Below are positions 44,141 to 53,373 of a DNA stretch of 64,000 nt, one piece after another. Position 1 is the stretch's first letter. Each line of letters begins with the position of its first letter. The stretch is from contig NZ_BMSE01000015.1 in NCBI RefSeq assembly GCF_014648995.1, forward strand, positions 174,893 through 238,892. Direction: 5' to 3'. Under the pieces are notes generated by a model that searched no databases, was not told where the DNA came from, and saw nothing but the letters and a program-made list of their open reading frames with translations. Source of the stretch: Streptomyces massasporeus (GTDB lineage Bacteria; Actinomycetota; Actinomycetes; Streptomycetales; Streptomycetaceae). The position numbers and the translations under genes were made by a program.

Positions 44141-44515
44141 TCAAGAACAGCCCTGGTTGATGGTCTTGGTCAGCTCACGGTTCGCGGCCCGTGCGGCGGA
44201 CAGTTCCTCGTCCTTCTCCTCGAGTTGCAGGCGTAGGTCGACGTTCTGTTGCTCCAGTTCTGTGATGCGGGCCTGCAGCCTGTCGATATCCGCGGGCGGA
44301 CCGATGCCGGTGCTTTGCGTGGATGTGATGGTGGCGTCGCCGTACTCAATGACGTGGCACGGATTGCGAGCGCAATGGCGATGGTCCCGGGCCCGATGCC
44401 CAGATACAGGATCCGGTCCCCCGAGGGGGATTGAGGCGTAGGCGTTGTCGTCCGGAGCAGCGTCCAGGTACTTGCTGCGGTAGCGGACGCGGTGCTCGGC
44501 AGTGTCGGCGAACAT
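44141..44515 (-). CDS. Hypothetical protein with C-terminal coiled coil
   Basis: The last 50 residues form a clear heptad-rich coiled coil (ADIDRLQARITELEQQNVDL, then LEEKDEELSAARAANRELTK). The first 70 residues are compositionally odd and may be out of frame, because a different frame has DRILYLGIGPGTIAIALAIR there. The coiled-coil end resembles those of small transposon-linked accessory proteins, but this is weak. It may be a degraded gene. Confidence 0.35.
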   Translation of the reverse strand: MFADTAEHRVRYRSKYLDAAPDDNAYASIPLGGPDPVSGHRARDHRHCARNPCHVIEYGDATITSTQSTGIGPPADIDRLQARITELEQQNVDLRLQLEEKDEELSAARAANRELTKTINQGCS

Positions 44516-44869
44516 GTCACGAGGCGAAACAAGCTCTTTTGGTCACGTGGGGATCTCCGTTAGGCCAGCAGTTCCACGCCGCCATCAACCAGGCCCGGTG
44601 CCGGCCACCAGATCCGCAACCAGCAGTTGGCCGTCCTGCTCGACGCCGCCCGGGAGGACGTCGGCGCCCCCTCCAGCACACCCGATCAGCGGTTGTAGGC
44701 TTGCAGGAGATGCGTGCCTTGTTCGAAGAGGGCAGCAGGGGCTATCTCGGGTGTCGAGCGGGCGACAGGTGTGTTGACCAGACCAACTTGTTAGTTTCGC
44801 AGGTCAATTGAGGTGGGAAGCCCTGTGCCGACCAACCTCGGTACGACCGAAACGGGGTTACAAAATGGT
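44516..44869. other. Gap with a small unidentified remnant
   Basis: A plus-strand stretch at about 44605-44697 reads HQIRNQQLAVLLDAAREDVG and ends PDQRL then TAG. It looks like the C-terminus of a lost gene. Nothing else is evident. Confidence 0.3.
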
Positions 44870-44995
44870 CATATTGCCCATCGGTACCTGCGCCGGGCCG
44901 CTGCCTTCTTCGCCGCCAGCGGCATCGACCGCATCGAACGGGTCCTGACCGACCTGAATGCCCTGCGACGTTGCGATTCACCACCGGTCGCGGGT
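44870..44995 (+). pseudogene. IS481-family transposase remnant
   Basis: A 40-residue stretch, YLRRAAAFFAASGIDRIERV followed by LTDLNALRR, matches the region of IS481-type transposases around the second catalytic Asp (normally RVMTDNAFAYR). Here Asp-Asn has become Asp-Leu-Asn. Flanking parts are absent. Confidence 0.5.
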
Positions 44996-45071
44996 CAGGA
45001 CGCGACAGTCGCCGCAAGCCTAGCTCAGGGCGATCTGATCGCCGCAAGCCGTGGATTGTGCTGGTGGTGCT

Positions 45072-45695
45072 TCAACGACTGTGGCTGGGGCTGTATGAGG
45101 TCCCGCCCGGTCCGGCGTCCTTCGCCGACAGCGACTTGGACTGCAAGCCGGGTCCGGAGCTACGCAGGATGCGGACACGGCGGATTGCCGCTGCCGTTGT
45201 GAGGCTCAGGCACACCAAGGTGAGGGCCGAGGTGCCGTATGCCGGCAGGTTCGCTGGCGGGTCCTCCACCCAACCGTTGGTGAGGGCCCTGGACGGCTTC
45301 TCGGGGTCGTACGTGACGAGTATGGCCCCATCAGGGTGAGCCTCGGGATACATCCCAGCGTAGTCCGAAAGCTTGACCTCGACTCCCATGTGAGGGCCGC
45401 TTACGAAGCGCACCTTGACGTACTTCGGCTTCGAATCCACGCCGACGACGGTGGCAGCGGCAGTGACTCCCCTGGCCCGAAGGTCCCGTACCAGAGAGTG
45501 CGGTGGTAGCCAGAAGGCGGCAGTCATCCCCGCGCAGAGGAGCGACATGCCGAGCCCGGCCAGGATCACGCGGCGCCGTGGGAGCTCCGGACGTGGCTTC
45601 CATCCCGCTGCTCTGCTCACCGCCCGGCGGGCCCGATCGACGTGCGGCGGCAGTTGATACGCGTCCGCGGGGCGTTTGTTCTTCTTCCTGGCCAC
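45072..45695 (-). CDS. Membrane protein, DUF3592-like
   Basis: The 207-residue protein has a basic N-terminus, a hydrophobic helix at about 43-64 (VILAGLGMSLLCAGMTAAFW), and an extracytoplasmic beta-rich domain (ATVVGVDSKPKYVKVRFVSG, ILVTYDPEKPSRAL). A second helix follows at about 150-168 (SALTLVCLSLTTAAAI). This two-helix layout with a small beta domain is that of DUF3592 proteins, whose function is unknown. It is monocistronic. Confidence 0.65.
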   Translation of the reverse strand: MARKKNKRPADAYQLPPHVDRARRAVSRAAGWKPRPELPRRRVILAGLGMSLLCAGMTAAFWLPPHSLVRDLRARGVTAAATVVGVDSKPKYVKVRFVSGPHMGVEVKLSDYAGMYPEAHPDGAILVTYDPEKPSRALTNGWVEDPPANLPAYGTSALTLVCLSLTTAAAIRRVRILRSSGPGLQSKSLSAKDAGPGGTSYSPSHSR

Positions 45696-45835
45696 GGTTG
45701 GGATCCCTCATCACGAGTACACGAAGGCTGATCGTTCGAGGCTCATCCTTGCAAACTCGAAGACTGGGGCCGGTCCCGTCCCTAGGGAGCATCGCTGGGG
45801 GCAGCGCTGTACATGGAACGCGTGAGTCGGCAGGG

Positions 45836-46430
45836 CTACTCCCCGTTCGTGCAGCCGCGGCCGCGGTGTGCGAGTCGGTCGTTCCTGAAGATCAGCATTT
45901 CGCCAGGAGTCAGACGCACCTTCACGCGATGTCTCTCGGCTGCTGGCCCGCGGTGGTAGTCGAGCGCCCGCTGCAGGTCGGGGTTGTCCGCGGTGTTCCA
46001 CAGCTCGGTCGACCCGTCCGAGATGCGGGTGAGGAGTGTTCCGTCGACCAAGCCGAAGGACGGCCCGGTGGCGCGAAGGCGTGTGGGGGCCGAATCAGTG
46101 ATGGTCGCGAAGCGTGTCAGGGGGCCTCAGGGTGGAGGAGGGGCCTGCGCGGCCTTCGCATCTGCCGAGAGTTCCGTGAAGGCGTCGCAGACGAAGTAGA
46201 GCTCGGTTGCGCCGCCGGAATGCGCCTGTGTGAGGCAGTGGATGACGGTGGTCTTGATTCCGTCGAGCGGCTCCAGACAGCCCGTCCACGTGGATGGTCT
46301 GACCTGGGATCTCGGACCATGGCTTCACCGACGTGGTGTCGCGGGGTATCTGGTTGTACGGGGGCCGACCTGGCCGACCGCGGCGCGGACTTCCGGGTCC
46401 GTATAGAGCGGAGGGGTGCAGGCGTTCGGT
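45836..46430 (-). pseudogene. TauD/TfdA-like dioxygenase remnant
   Basis: Several minus-strand frames line up. First comes NACTPPLYTDPEVRAAVGQV, then IKTTVIHCLTQAHSGGATEL leading to YFVCDAFTELSADAKA and a stop. Then DGTLLTRISDGSTELWNTAD, VRLTPGEMLIFRNDRLAHRG and RGCTNG follow. The last block is the C-terminal His/Arg motif of 2-oxoglutarate-dependent TauD/AsnO-like dioxygenases (NDRxxHGR). Stops and frame changes, and a missing HxD region, show that it is inactive. Confidence 0.5.
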
Positions 46431-46642
46431 AAGCCCAACGAGTCATCGATGCGCCGGTGTGCCTCGAGTGGGTCGCCGGTGTTCACGGGCAGGGAGATGA
46501 CCGCATAGGCGCGGTCGTTCTTCGGAGATCAGGGCAGGGTCGGTCACGTCCGGTCCTCGCTCTCTGTGATGGCGCTGAGGGATGGCTGGAGCCCTGGCCG
46601 GTGGCCGCGGCTGGGCGGTCACGTCCGGCCCGGCCCCTGCGT

Positions 46643-47260
46643 CTAGGCGGAGCTGCGCTGCAGGAGTCCGGCACGCCTGGTGCGCGGTCGTAGGGCTGGA
46701 AGCGGGGGATCAGGGCCTCGATGAGGCGCACGCAGCGGGGTGCTCCGATGCGGCGGGCCAGGAGGAGTGACTGGGTGGCGGCGGCTGCTGCCGGTTCGGG
46801 TTCCTTCTGGTCGAGGTAGCTGGCTGCCCGGTAGGCGAGGAACACCCCTCGGGTCTTGTCGCGTGCTGCGGGCAGCAGTCGCTCTCCATCGGTGATGAGT
46901 TGGTGTGCACGTCCGGTGTCGCCGAGGTCGAGGAGGGTCTGCCCGGAGTCCACCGAGAGATCGGCCTCGGACATCCAGGTGCACCAGGAAGGCCGGTCGG
47001 CGCCGGCGTCTCAGAGATGCTCTCGGCTGCGGCCAAGGCTCGTACGGCGGCGCGCTGTTCGTTGCGTGCGGCCAGGGTCCGGCCAGCCGCAAGTGCAGCT
47101 GGGACAGGTAGGCGACCAGGCTGTTCAGGCGCAGCCCGTCAGCGGGTGTGTAGCGGCCCTCGGTGATGAGGTTCGTGGTCGGAGGTGCTGAGATGAGTGC
47201 TACCGCGCGCTTTGCGGGCCCGGCTACGTCGGCCGTCCGCAGTGACCCGTCGCCTGCGGT
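46643..47260 (-). pseudogene. XRE-type regulator C-terminal (TPR) remnant
   Basis: Read across frames, the minus strand gives DGLRLNSLVAYLSQLHLRLA, LSVDSGQTLLDLGDTGRAHQ, LLPAARDKTRGVFLAYRAAS and AAATQSLLLARRIGAPRCVR, then a C-terminus ending LLQRSSA. This is the helical repeat half of Streptomyces XRE-family regulators. The N-terminal DNA-binding half is absent; at about 47280 it gives way to the head-to-head PTS enzyme I remnant. Confidence 0.5.
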
Positions 47261-47279
47261 GGAGAACAGCCCGCCCCTC

Positions 47280-48310
47280 GTGCTCGACGGAGCCACCGTG
47301 CACCAGGGGGTGGGGTGCACCCGCGGGTACGTGGCGGCGCCGGTGCGGCACCTGCCCGCCCGAGGTCCCCGTCCGCAGGCTGATGGGCCCTGCATTCTGA
47401 TCGCCCGCGACCTGACGCCCGCGACACGGCCGCCCTGAACCTCGCCGAAATCGCCGCGTTCTGCACGAGCGCCGGAGGCGCCACCTCCCACACGGGGCAG
47501 GTCGCCTACAGCCTGGGCATCCCGACCGTGATCGCGGCCGGTGACGGCGTGCTGTCCATTCCCGAGGGCCGGATGTGTGCTCTGGACGGCGACACCGGCA
47601 CGTTGCACGCCGGACTCGCGGGCAGCGACCTGGATGCCGCGATCACCTACCGGGACCGGGCCCGCGCACAGCCTCGTCACCCGGCGTCCGCCGGCACCAC
47701 GCCGGTCACTCTCGCCGGGACGGTCATGGGCGCCTCTCAGGTTGCCTAGATGCGCGAGGCAGGAGCCGAGGGCATCGGTCTGCTCGCCACCGAGTGGGCG
47801 TGCCTCGGCCGCGAGTAGCATTTCGCCGACGAGGACGAGCACTACGAGGCGTACCGTGCGATCGCCCGTGTCGTGGGAGAGGCGCCGGTGACGCTGCGCA
47901 CGCTGGACATCGGTGGCGACAAGGAGATGCCTGCTCTGGGCCTGCCCGAGGAGGACACCCGTTCCTCGGTGCGCGGGGCCTGCGCCTGAGTCTGCGCCGA
48001 CCAGACCTGTTCCTGCCGCAGCTGCGGGCGGCGTACCGCGCCGCGCGCGACGACCGGGCCCATCTGCGTCTGATGTTCCCGATGGTCACCGGCGTGGAGG
48101 AGTTCGCCCGGGCCCGCGCAGACGGCGCGGGAGGTCCAGGCCGAGCTGGGTGCGCCGTCCCTGCCTCTGGGAGTGATGGTCGAGGTCCCGGCCTGCGCCT
48201 TGGCCGTCGACCAGTGCCGCCAGCACGTCGACTTCCTCAGCACCGGCACCAACGACCTCGCCCAGTACCTCACGGCCACCTCACGCTGCCGCCCAGATCC
48301 GCCGCGAGTT
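47280..48310 (+). pseudogene. PTS enzyme I (ptsI-type) remnant
   Basis: The plus strand holds successive blocks of a PEP-protein phosphotransferase. The phosphohistidine domain comes first (AFCTSAGGATSHTGQVAYSL, GIPTVIAAGDG, with the active His in TSHT). A TIM-barrel part follows (VTLRTLDIGGDKEMPALGLP, LRLMFPMVTGVEEFARAR, LGVMVEVPACALAVDQ) and then VDFLSTGTNDLAQYLT. In-frame TAG codons occur near 47749 and 47817, and at least three frame changes interrupt it. It is clearly dead. Confidence 0.65.
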
Positions 48311-48510
48311 CGACGCGCTGCTGCACGCGTATCGGACAGGATCGGCTCCAGGTCCGGGTGCGCGTATTGCGGTGCGGCGCCGCGAGGGGCCGCGATGAAG
48401 AGCGCGGAAGTAGCTGCTTTATCACCGTGTCGTTTTCCGAAAGCGCCGCAGGCGAAGGGTCGTTCGAGTCTGTTGCACATTGAGGTGTCGGATACCTAGC
48501 GTCTTCGGTC

Positions 48511-49967
48511 ATGCACATGAGCAGCCTCACTCCGACGGGGTGGGAGTCCTGGAATGTGTCCCGTCAGCCGCTCATCCGGACCGGGATGCCGATCCTCATC
48601 GACGACGACCTGGACTTCGAGGACGCCCTCGGCTCACCTCGCCCCGCCGTGTACGCCAACCGGTGGCTGAGGGAGCTTCCCCTCGAAGGAGCTTCAGCTG
48701 TTCGTACGTGGGAGAACAACGCGGGCTGCCTATGCGAGTGGATGACTTTCCTCAAGGAACGCGGCGTCCATCCGCTGCGTGACCGCAAGGAGCTCCGCGC
48801 CGCCCTGAGCATGTACGCCGAGTACCGCTTCAACGGGCCCTTGAAGCAGCGATGGGATCACACCACCTGGAACCTGCACGTCGGGATCCTGTCGAGGTTC
48901 TATCGGTGGGCTCAAAGCGAGGGCCTGTGCACAGCGGTCCCGTTCAGCTACCGCGCCGGCAAGCGGATCGCGGATGGCGTGCTCGTCGACGTGCAGATCA
49001 ACCTCGCACGAGAGCGACAGCCCCGGCCGCGCACGACGATCAAGTACCTCGAGGAGGACTTTGCCGAACTCTTCGAGCGAGCGCTCGCAGGCGTGGGGTC
49101 GGACGGCGAGCCGGACCGGCGGTACCGGCGGCCCCGTGAAGGGGCACGAAACGCCGCGATGGTTAAGAGCGTGCTGTCCAGTGGGCTGCGCAAGCAGGAG
49201 TTCACATACCTCACGATCTACGAGGTGCCACCGCTGCCCGCCCGTCCGACCGCCCTGCCCGTGCTCTTTCCGTTGGGCCATGCGCTCACCAAGGGGCAGA
49301 AGGCTCGGACATCGTGGATCCACTATGGGGCGCTCGCCCAGATGCAAGGGTCATTGACTTGGACCGTGCTGCCTCGGCGGAAGGGTTCCGATGGCGTCCG
49401 CCCGCACGGCTGGGCACTCCCCTGCTGGTTGAGGCTCCCGACTGGGAGGGAGCCCATCTGAACGGGGAACGCAGATCGTGGCGGCAGCTGCGGCCCGCGG
49501 AACGGCTGTGCCTGGTCACCCCCGAAGGGCAATCCCCCCTGGTGGGCCTGCAATCCACCGGAAGGCCCTTCGTGGACTGGTCAACGGCGTTCCGTAGAAC
49601 GTCGGTGAGGATCCGCGAGCGGTACGAGCAGCGCTTCCCCACCACGGCCTCGCACCGGCTCAGGCACACGATGGCCATGGCCACGCTCGAGCAACTGATC
49701 AAGGGGTACTACCGACAAGCCACTGCCCTGGTCGCGGACACCGGCGACGACGCGGCCATGGCGCTGTACCTGATCAAGTCCGATCCGATGCTGGTGCTGC
49801 GTGACCTGCTCGGACATCAGAGCGTCATGTCGACGGAGCTCTACATCGCGCGCCTGGACGTCACCCGGATCTACCGCAACGCCTACAAGGAAGCACTGGC
49901 CCGACGGACTCCCCCGGCCGCGGCCGAGGCAGACGCCGAGTTCGATAACAAGGAGGACGCCCTGTGA
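48511..49967 (+). pseudogene. Tyrosine site-specific recombinase, one frameshift
   Basis: The first frame (ATG 48511) carries the core-binding domain (SMYAEYRFNGPLKQRW, HVGILSRFYRWAQSEGLC) and box I (VLSSGLRKQEFTYL). At about 49345 the frame changes. The second frame gives ARVIDLDRAASAEGFRWRPP, box II TASHRLRHTMAMA, LLGHQSVMSTELYIA and an acidic tail. All five catalytic residues (Arg, His, Arg, His, Tyr) are visible. The restored protein would have about 485 residues, similar to TnpA-type recombinases of Tn554-like elements. Its stop overlaps the GTG of the next gene. Confidence 0.7.
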
Positions 49968-51680
49968 CTGCGACCGTTATCGACTCCCCGCTGGCTGTCC
50001 GGTTCATGCTGCGGAACGGTCGGACGTGGACGGCCGACTTGGAGGGCCTGCCCAACCCGCACCTCGCGCGTGACCTTGCGGTCGGGCTCGCCGAGAATGC
50101 GCATCCGCATGGAGGCATCGGAGCGCGGAACACGGCCAACTTCTACGCGATCGCGCTGCGCCAGATGGTGATCTCCTGGCCGCTTCCGGGTTCGACGGCT
50201 CAGCCTCCGAGCTGACCCGCGCCGCCTTGATGCAGTTCTGGCTGACCACGTGGTACGACCGCGAGGTCCAGACACGGATGCTACTCAAGGGCTATGACGC
50301 CGTCACCGGTGCGCTGCGCCCCGAGGTACGCGAGTACATCGCCGGCAATCCGATCCAGACGGAGAAGGCGACGCGTCCGCACCGGGCCTACACGGACGCG
50401 GAGTGGTCGCGTCTGGAGGCAGCGTGCCGGTCGGTCGTGCACAGCAGCCGTGCTCGGAACAAGGAGGCCCTGTCCCTGGCTGAGCTGGGCGGCGAACCTC
50501 GAGTCGAGGGGCGCATCACCGAGGCTGATATCGCATGGCTCATGCGACGCGAGGGCCCGATGGCCTACAACCCGGACTTCGTCGAGCGGGTAGGAGGCCG
50601 GAAGTGGAACCGCCCGCGCAGCCAGCTGGTGCAAAAGGTGCGCGATGACCTCTTTCCCAGCACGCACACGCTGATCGCCTATCAGACGCTCTTCGGCATG
50701 TACTGCGGCATCGTGTCGGACGGCATCGACGGACTGGGCCTCGATGACATCGAGTGGGCGGGCGACACGACGATCCTGCTGAGCTACGTCAAGGGACGGG
50801 CGGCGAAGGAGAGCGTGAATCTGCCCAAGCGGGCGGTGCGGCTGCTGGAGCGGTGGTCGGAGACTGCGCTCCCTTGAGGATCTTCGCCGACGGCCCGCTG
50901 CGCGAGTCGCTGTGGATCGCGCAGGACCTGCTCACCGTTACCCGGGTGACGGGCCCGCCTGCTACGGGGAAGCCCCGCCAGACCTTCGTCCAGGAGGTGG
51001 CGCTGACGGACGACCTGGGTGCACCCTTCACGATTCACCGGGGCCGGATCCGCGCGACGTACCAGGAACAGCTGGCCCGGCGTGGTTGGACCGGGCGAGC
51101 CACGATCGACCCGAATCACACCCCTCGCACCGAGGGCGATCACTACGTAACACCGACGACCCCCGCCCAGCTCGACGCGGTGGAGTCGATCATCGAGGGC
51201 GGTCAGTCGGACCTCCTGCGCAAGGCGCTGCCGCCGGTGATCCTGACCAGCGAGCAGGCGGCCACGTTCGTGGAGGGCTTCCCCGGTGAGGTCGAGCGCC
51301 TGGGACTGGACGCTAAGGCGATCGACGCGCTCATGGGTGGGGAGCGGGATGTCTTCACCGCCGCGTGCGCAGACCAGCTTGCCGGTCTGCATGGACCCGT
51401 CGGCAAGCCGTGCCCAGCCCGGCCCTGGGTGTGCCTGCTGTGCCCGCTCGCTGTGTTCATGCCGCGACACGTCGGCAATCTGCTCCGGCTGGAGTCGTTC
51501 TTCCTGCGGCAGTTCCGCCAGATGCCCACGGAGCACTTCGTGCGGGTCTTCGGCCCGTACGCCGACCGCCTGAGCTCCGAGATCCTGCCCAAGTTCACCG
51601 CGGACGCAAGATCCAGAGGCGCCCGAGAAGTCGCCAATGACGATACGGATCTGCCGCTTCGTCCGGAGGAGATGACATAG
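49964..51680 (+). pseudogene. Second recombinase-like protein, two frameshifts
   Basis: The GTG at 49964 overlaps the previous stop (GTGA). Frame one gives LEGLPNPHLARDLAVGLAEN. After about 50177 frame two gives LTRAALMQFWLTTWYDREVQ, TRMLLKGYDAVTGALRPEVR and GLGLDDIEWAGDTTILLSYV. After about 50866 frame three gives FADGPLRESLWIAQDLLTVT, then PRTEGDHYVTPTTPAQLDAV and a Cys pair in PWVCLLCPLAVF. The layout fits TnpB-like partners of Tn554-type modules: about 570 residues, core-binding-like start, Cys-containing end. The catalytic Arg and Tyr boxes are not evident. No TnpC-like gene follows. Confidence 0.55.
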
Positions 51681-51689
51681 ATGTGTGCC

Positions 51690-51881
51690 GTGAGGCACTG
51701 GGGTGCTGCGGGACATTCGGCTTCGCCTCGGTAGAGGGCGATGAGGGAATCCGTACCGCGCCACCAGTTGTCCGTGATCCCTTGGACCTCAGGCACGGGT
51801 TCATACGAGTCCAGGTCGAGGGCGTCGACGGCGTCGCCAGTGATCTTTGTGATGCTCTTCGCCCAGAGTGCGGCGTGGTGG
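51690..51881 (-). pseudogene. SUKH-like gene, 3' part
   Basis: The minus strand reads HHAALWAKSITKITGDAVDA, LDSYEPVPEVQGITDNWWRG and ECPAAPQCLTAHIYVISS. Joined to the fragment at 55213-55470 after removal of the 3.3-kb insertion and one target copy, it continues the same frame exactly. The natural stop seems lost where the recombinase cassette ends at 51680. Confidence 0.6.
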
Positions 51882-51888
51882 GCCAGGG
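51882..51888. repeat. Target-site duplication, left copy (GCCAGGG)
   Basis: GCCAGGG directly abuts the left inverted repeat and is repeated at 55213-55219 beyond the right one. Confidence 0.75.
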
Positions 51889-51914
51889 CCTGTCGACGGT
51901 CACGTAATTCCCCA
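51889..51914. repeat. Left terminal inverted repeat
   Basis: Starts CCTGTCGACGGTCA and ends AATTCCCCA. It matches the reverse complement of 55187-55212 at all but three central positions. Confidence 0.85.
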
Positions 51915-51980
51915 GGTGGTGGTTGTGACAGCGTTCGAGCACCGGGAGTCACATGATCAGCTGACTAGTAGTCTGCGGCC

Positions 51981-52571
51981 ATGTCTGATCCCGTCCCCTT
52001 CGCCATGCCCACCCGTTTCGACGGAGCCCGAGATCGTGTCGCAGTTGTCGTTCCAGGTGTCGGTTACTCGCCTGCCAGGCCGCTACTGCACTTCGCCCGG
52101 AGCGTCCTGCTCCAGCACGGCTGGACGGTCCAGGAGCTGTGGTGGCAGATCCCCGGTGAGTTCGCGCAGTTTACGGTGGACGACCGGATCGCATGGGTGG
52201 AGCGGCAGGTCACCGAGGCCATCGAAGCCGAGGCGGGGGCTTGTCGGCTCGTCGTCGGCAAGTCCCTGGGATCCCTCGCCTGTGGCATCGCAGCTGACAG
52301 GAACATCCCGGCAGCCTGGCTCACCCCGGTCCTGACCATCGACCACGTTGCCGCGGCTCTCCGGCGAGCCATGGAGCCGACCCTCCTCATTGGCGGAAGC
52401 GCCGACAAGGTCTGGGATTCACGAATTGCTGCGTCCCTGCGACACGATGTCCTGGAGGTGCCCTCGGCGGACCATGGCCTGGAGCTTGCGGACGATGCCG
52501 CAGGATCGGTTGAGGTCCTGCGGCAAGTCGTCTCTCGGCTGGACCGCTTCATCGGCTCGCTCGGCCGCTGA
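51981..52571 (+). CDS. Alpha/beta-hydrolase-like protein (IS passenger)
   Basis: The 196-residue protein shows an alpha/beta-hydrolase pattern. A first strand ends VAVVVPGVGYSPARPLL. A nucleophile elbow reads CRLVVGKSLGSLACG (Gly-x-Ser-x-Gly, Ser at about 95), an acid candidate lies in LLIGGSADKVWD, and a His in VPSADHGLEL. No signal peptide is present. The frame is intact and starts at ATG 51981, only 67 bases inside the left repeat. It lies entirely inside the IS21-type element and convergent with istB, so it is a passenger gene carried by the element. Its substrate is unknown. Confidence 0.75.
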   Translation: MSDPVPFAMPTRFDGARDRVAVVVPGVGYSPARPLLHFARSVLLQHGWTVQELWWQIPGEFAQFTVDDRIAWVERQVTEAIEAEAGACRLVVGKSLGSLACGIAADRNIPAAWLTPVLTIDHVAAALRRAMEPTLLIGGSADKVWDSRIAASLRHDVLEVPSADHGLELADDAAGSVEVLRQVVSRLDRFIGSLGR

Positions 52572-52599
52572 GGACTAACAAGATCGGCTCGGGTGGGTT

Positions 52600-53373
52600 C
52601 TAGCCGCTGGCGGAGGTGTCCGGCTTGTTGGTGGGGCCCTTTGGCCGCTTGTTGGGCCGGTAGCTGGGGCCGTTCATGATGACTTGGTGGCTGGAGTTGA
52701 TCAGCCGGTCCAGCAGCGACTCAGCAACGACGGGGTTGGGGAAGAGGGGATACCAGTCGCTCGGCGCCCTGTTGCTCGTGATGATCAGAGACCGGCCCTG
52801 CCGCTCGGAGACGAGTTCGTAGAGGTCGACGGCCTGGGACGCGGACAGCTGGCGCATGGCGAAGTCATCGAGGATGAGCAGGTCGGGGCGGATGAGTTCG
52901 CGCATGCGCCTGTCCCAGGTGCGGTCCGCGTGGCCGCCGGCGAGCTCGGCGAGGATGCGGCTGGTCTTGGCGAAGCGGACGTTGGCTCCCTGGCGGACGG
53001 CCTGGTGGCCGAGGGCCTGGGCGACGTGTGTCTTCCCGACGCCGACGGGCCCGAACAGAATGACGGACTCGCCGGAGTGGAGCCAGCGCAGGGCCGCGAG
53101 GTCGCGGATCTGGGCGGCGGGCAGCTTCGGGGAGGCGTTGAAGTCGAAGCCCTCCAGGGTGGCCTGCTGCTCGAACTTGGCTTTGCGCAGGCGGCGTTCG
53201 AGCGCGACGGACTCGCGGCGGGTGATCTCGTCGTGGCAGAGGACCTGAAGGAAGTCGAGGTGCCCGAGTTCGCCATTCTGGGCCTGGGTGAGTCGGGCGT
53301 CGAGGGTTTCGAGCATGCCGGACAGCCGCAGGGTCTTGAGGGAATCGCGTAGGGCGGTGGTCATCACGCTCAT
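52600..53373 (-). CDS. istB: IS21 transposition helper ATPase IstB
   Basis: The 257-residue protein is a full-length IstB: Walker A GPVGVGKTHVAQALGH at about 97-112, Walker B LLILDDFAM, sensor region SLIITSNRAP, and the usual end HQVIMNGPSYRPNKRPKG. IstB is an AAA+ ATPase that activates the IstA transposase and selects targets. Its ATG at 53373 overlaps the TGA of istA (ATGA), as usual in this family. It seems intact although its partner istA is broken. Confidence 0.93.
   Translation of the reverse strand: MSVMTTALRDSLKTLRLSGMLETLDARLTQAQNGELGHLDFLQVLCHDEITRRESVALERRLRKAKFEQQATLEGFDFNASPKLPAAQIRDLAALRWLHSGESVILFGPVGVGKTHVAQALGHQAVRQGANVRFAKTSRILAELAGGHADRTWDRRMRELIRPDLLILDDFAMRQLSASQAVDLYELVSERQGRSLIITSNRAPSDWYPLFPNPVVAESLLDRLINSSHQVIMNGPSYRPNKRPKGPTNKPDTSASG

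Noticed and set aside
48511..51680. Complete recombinase-in-trio element
   Set aside because: Only two coupled recombinase-like genes are seen, and the second lacks evident catalytic boxes. I therefore call a pair only.
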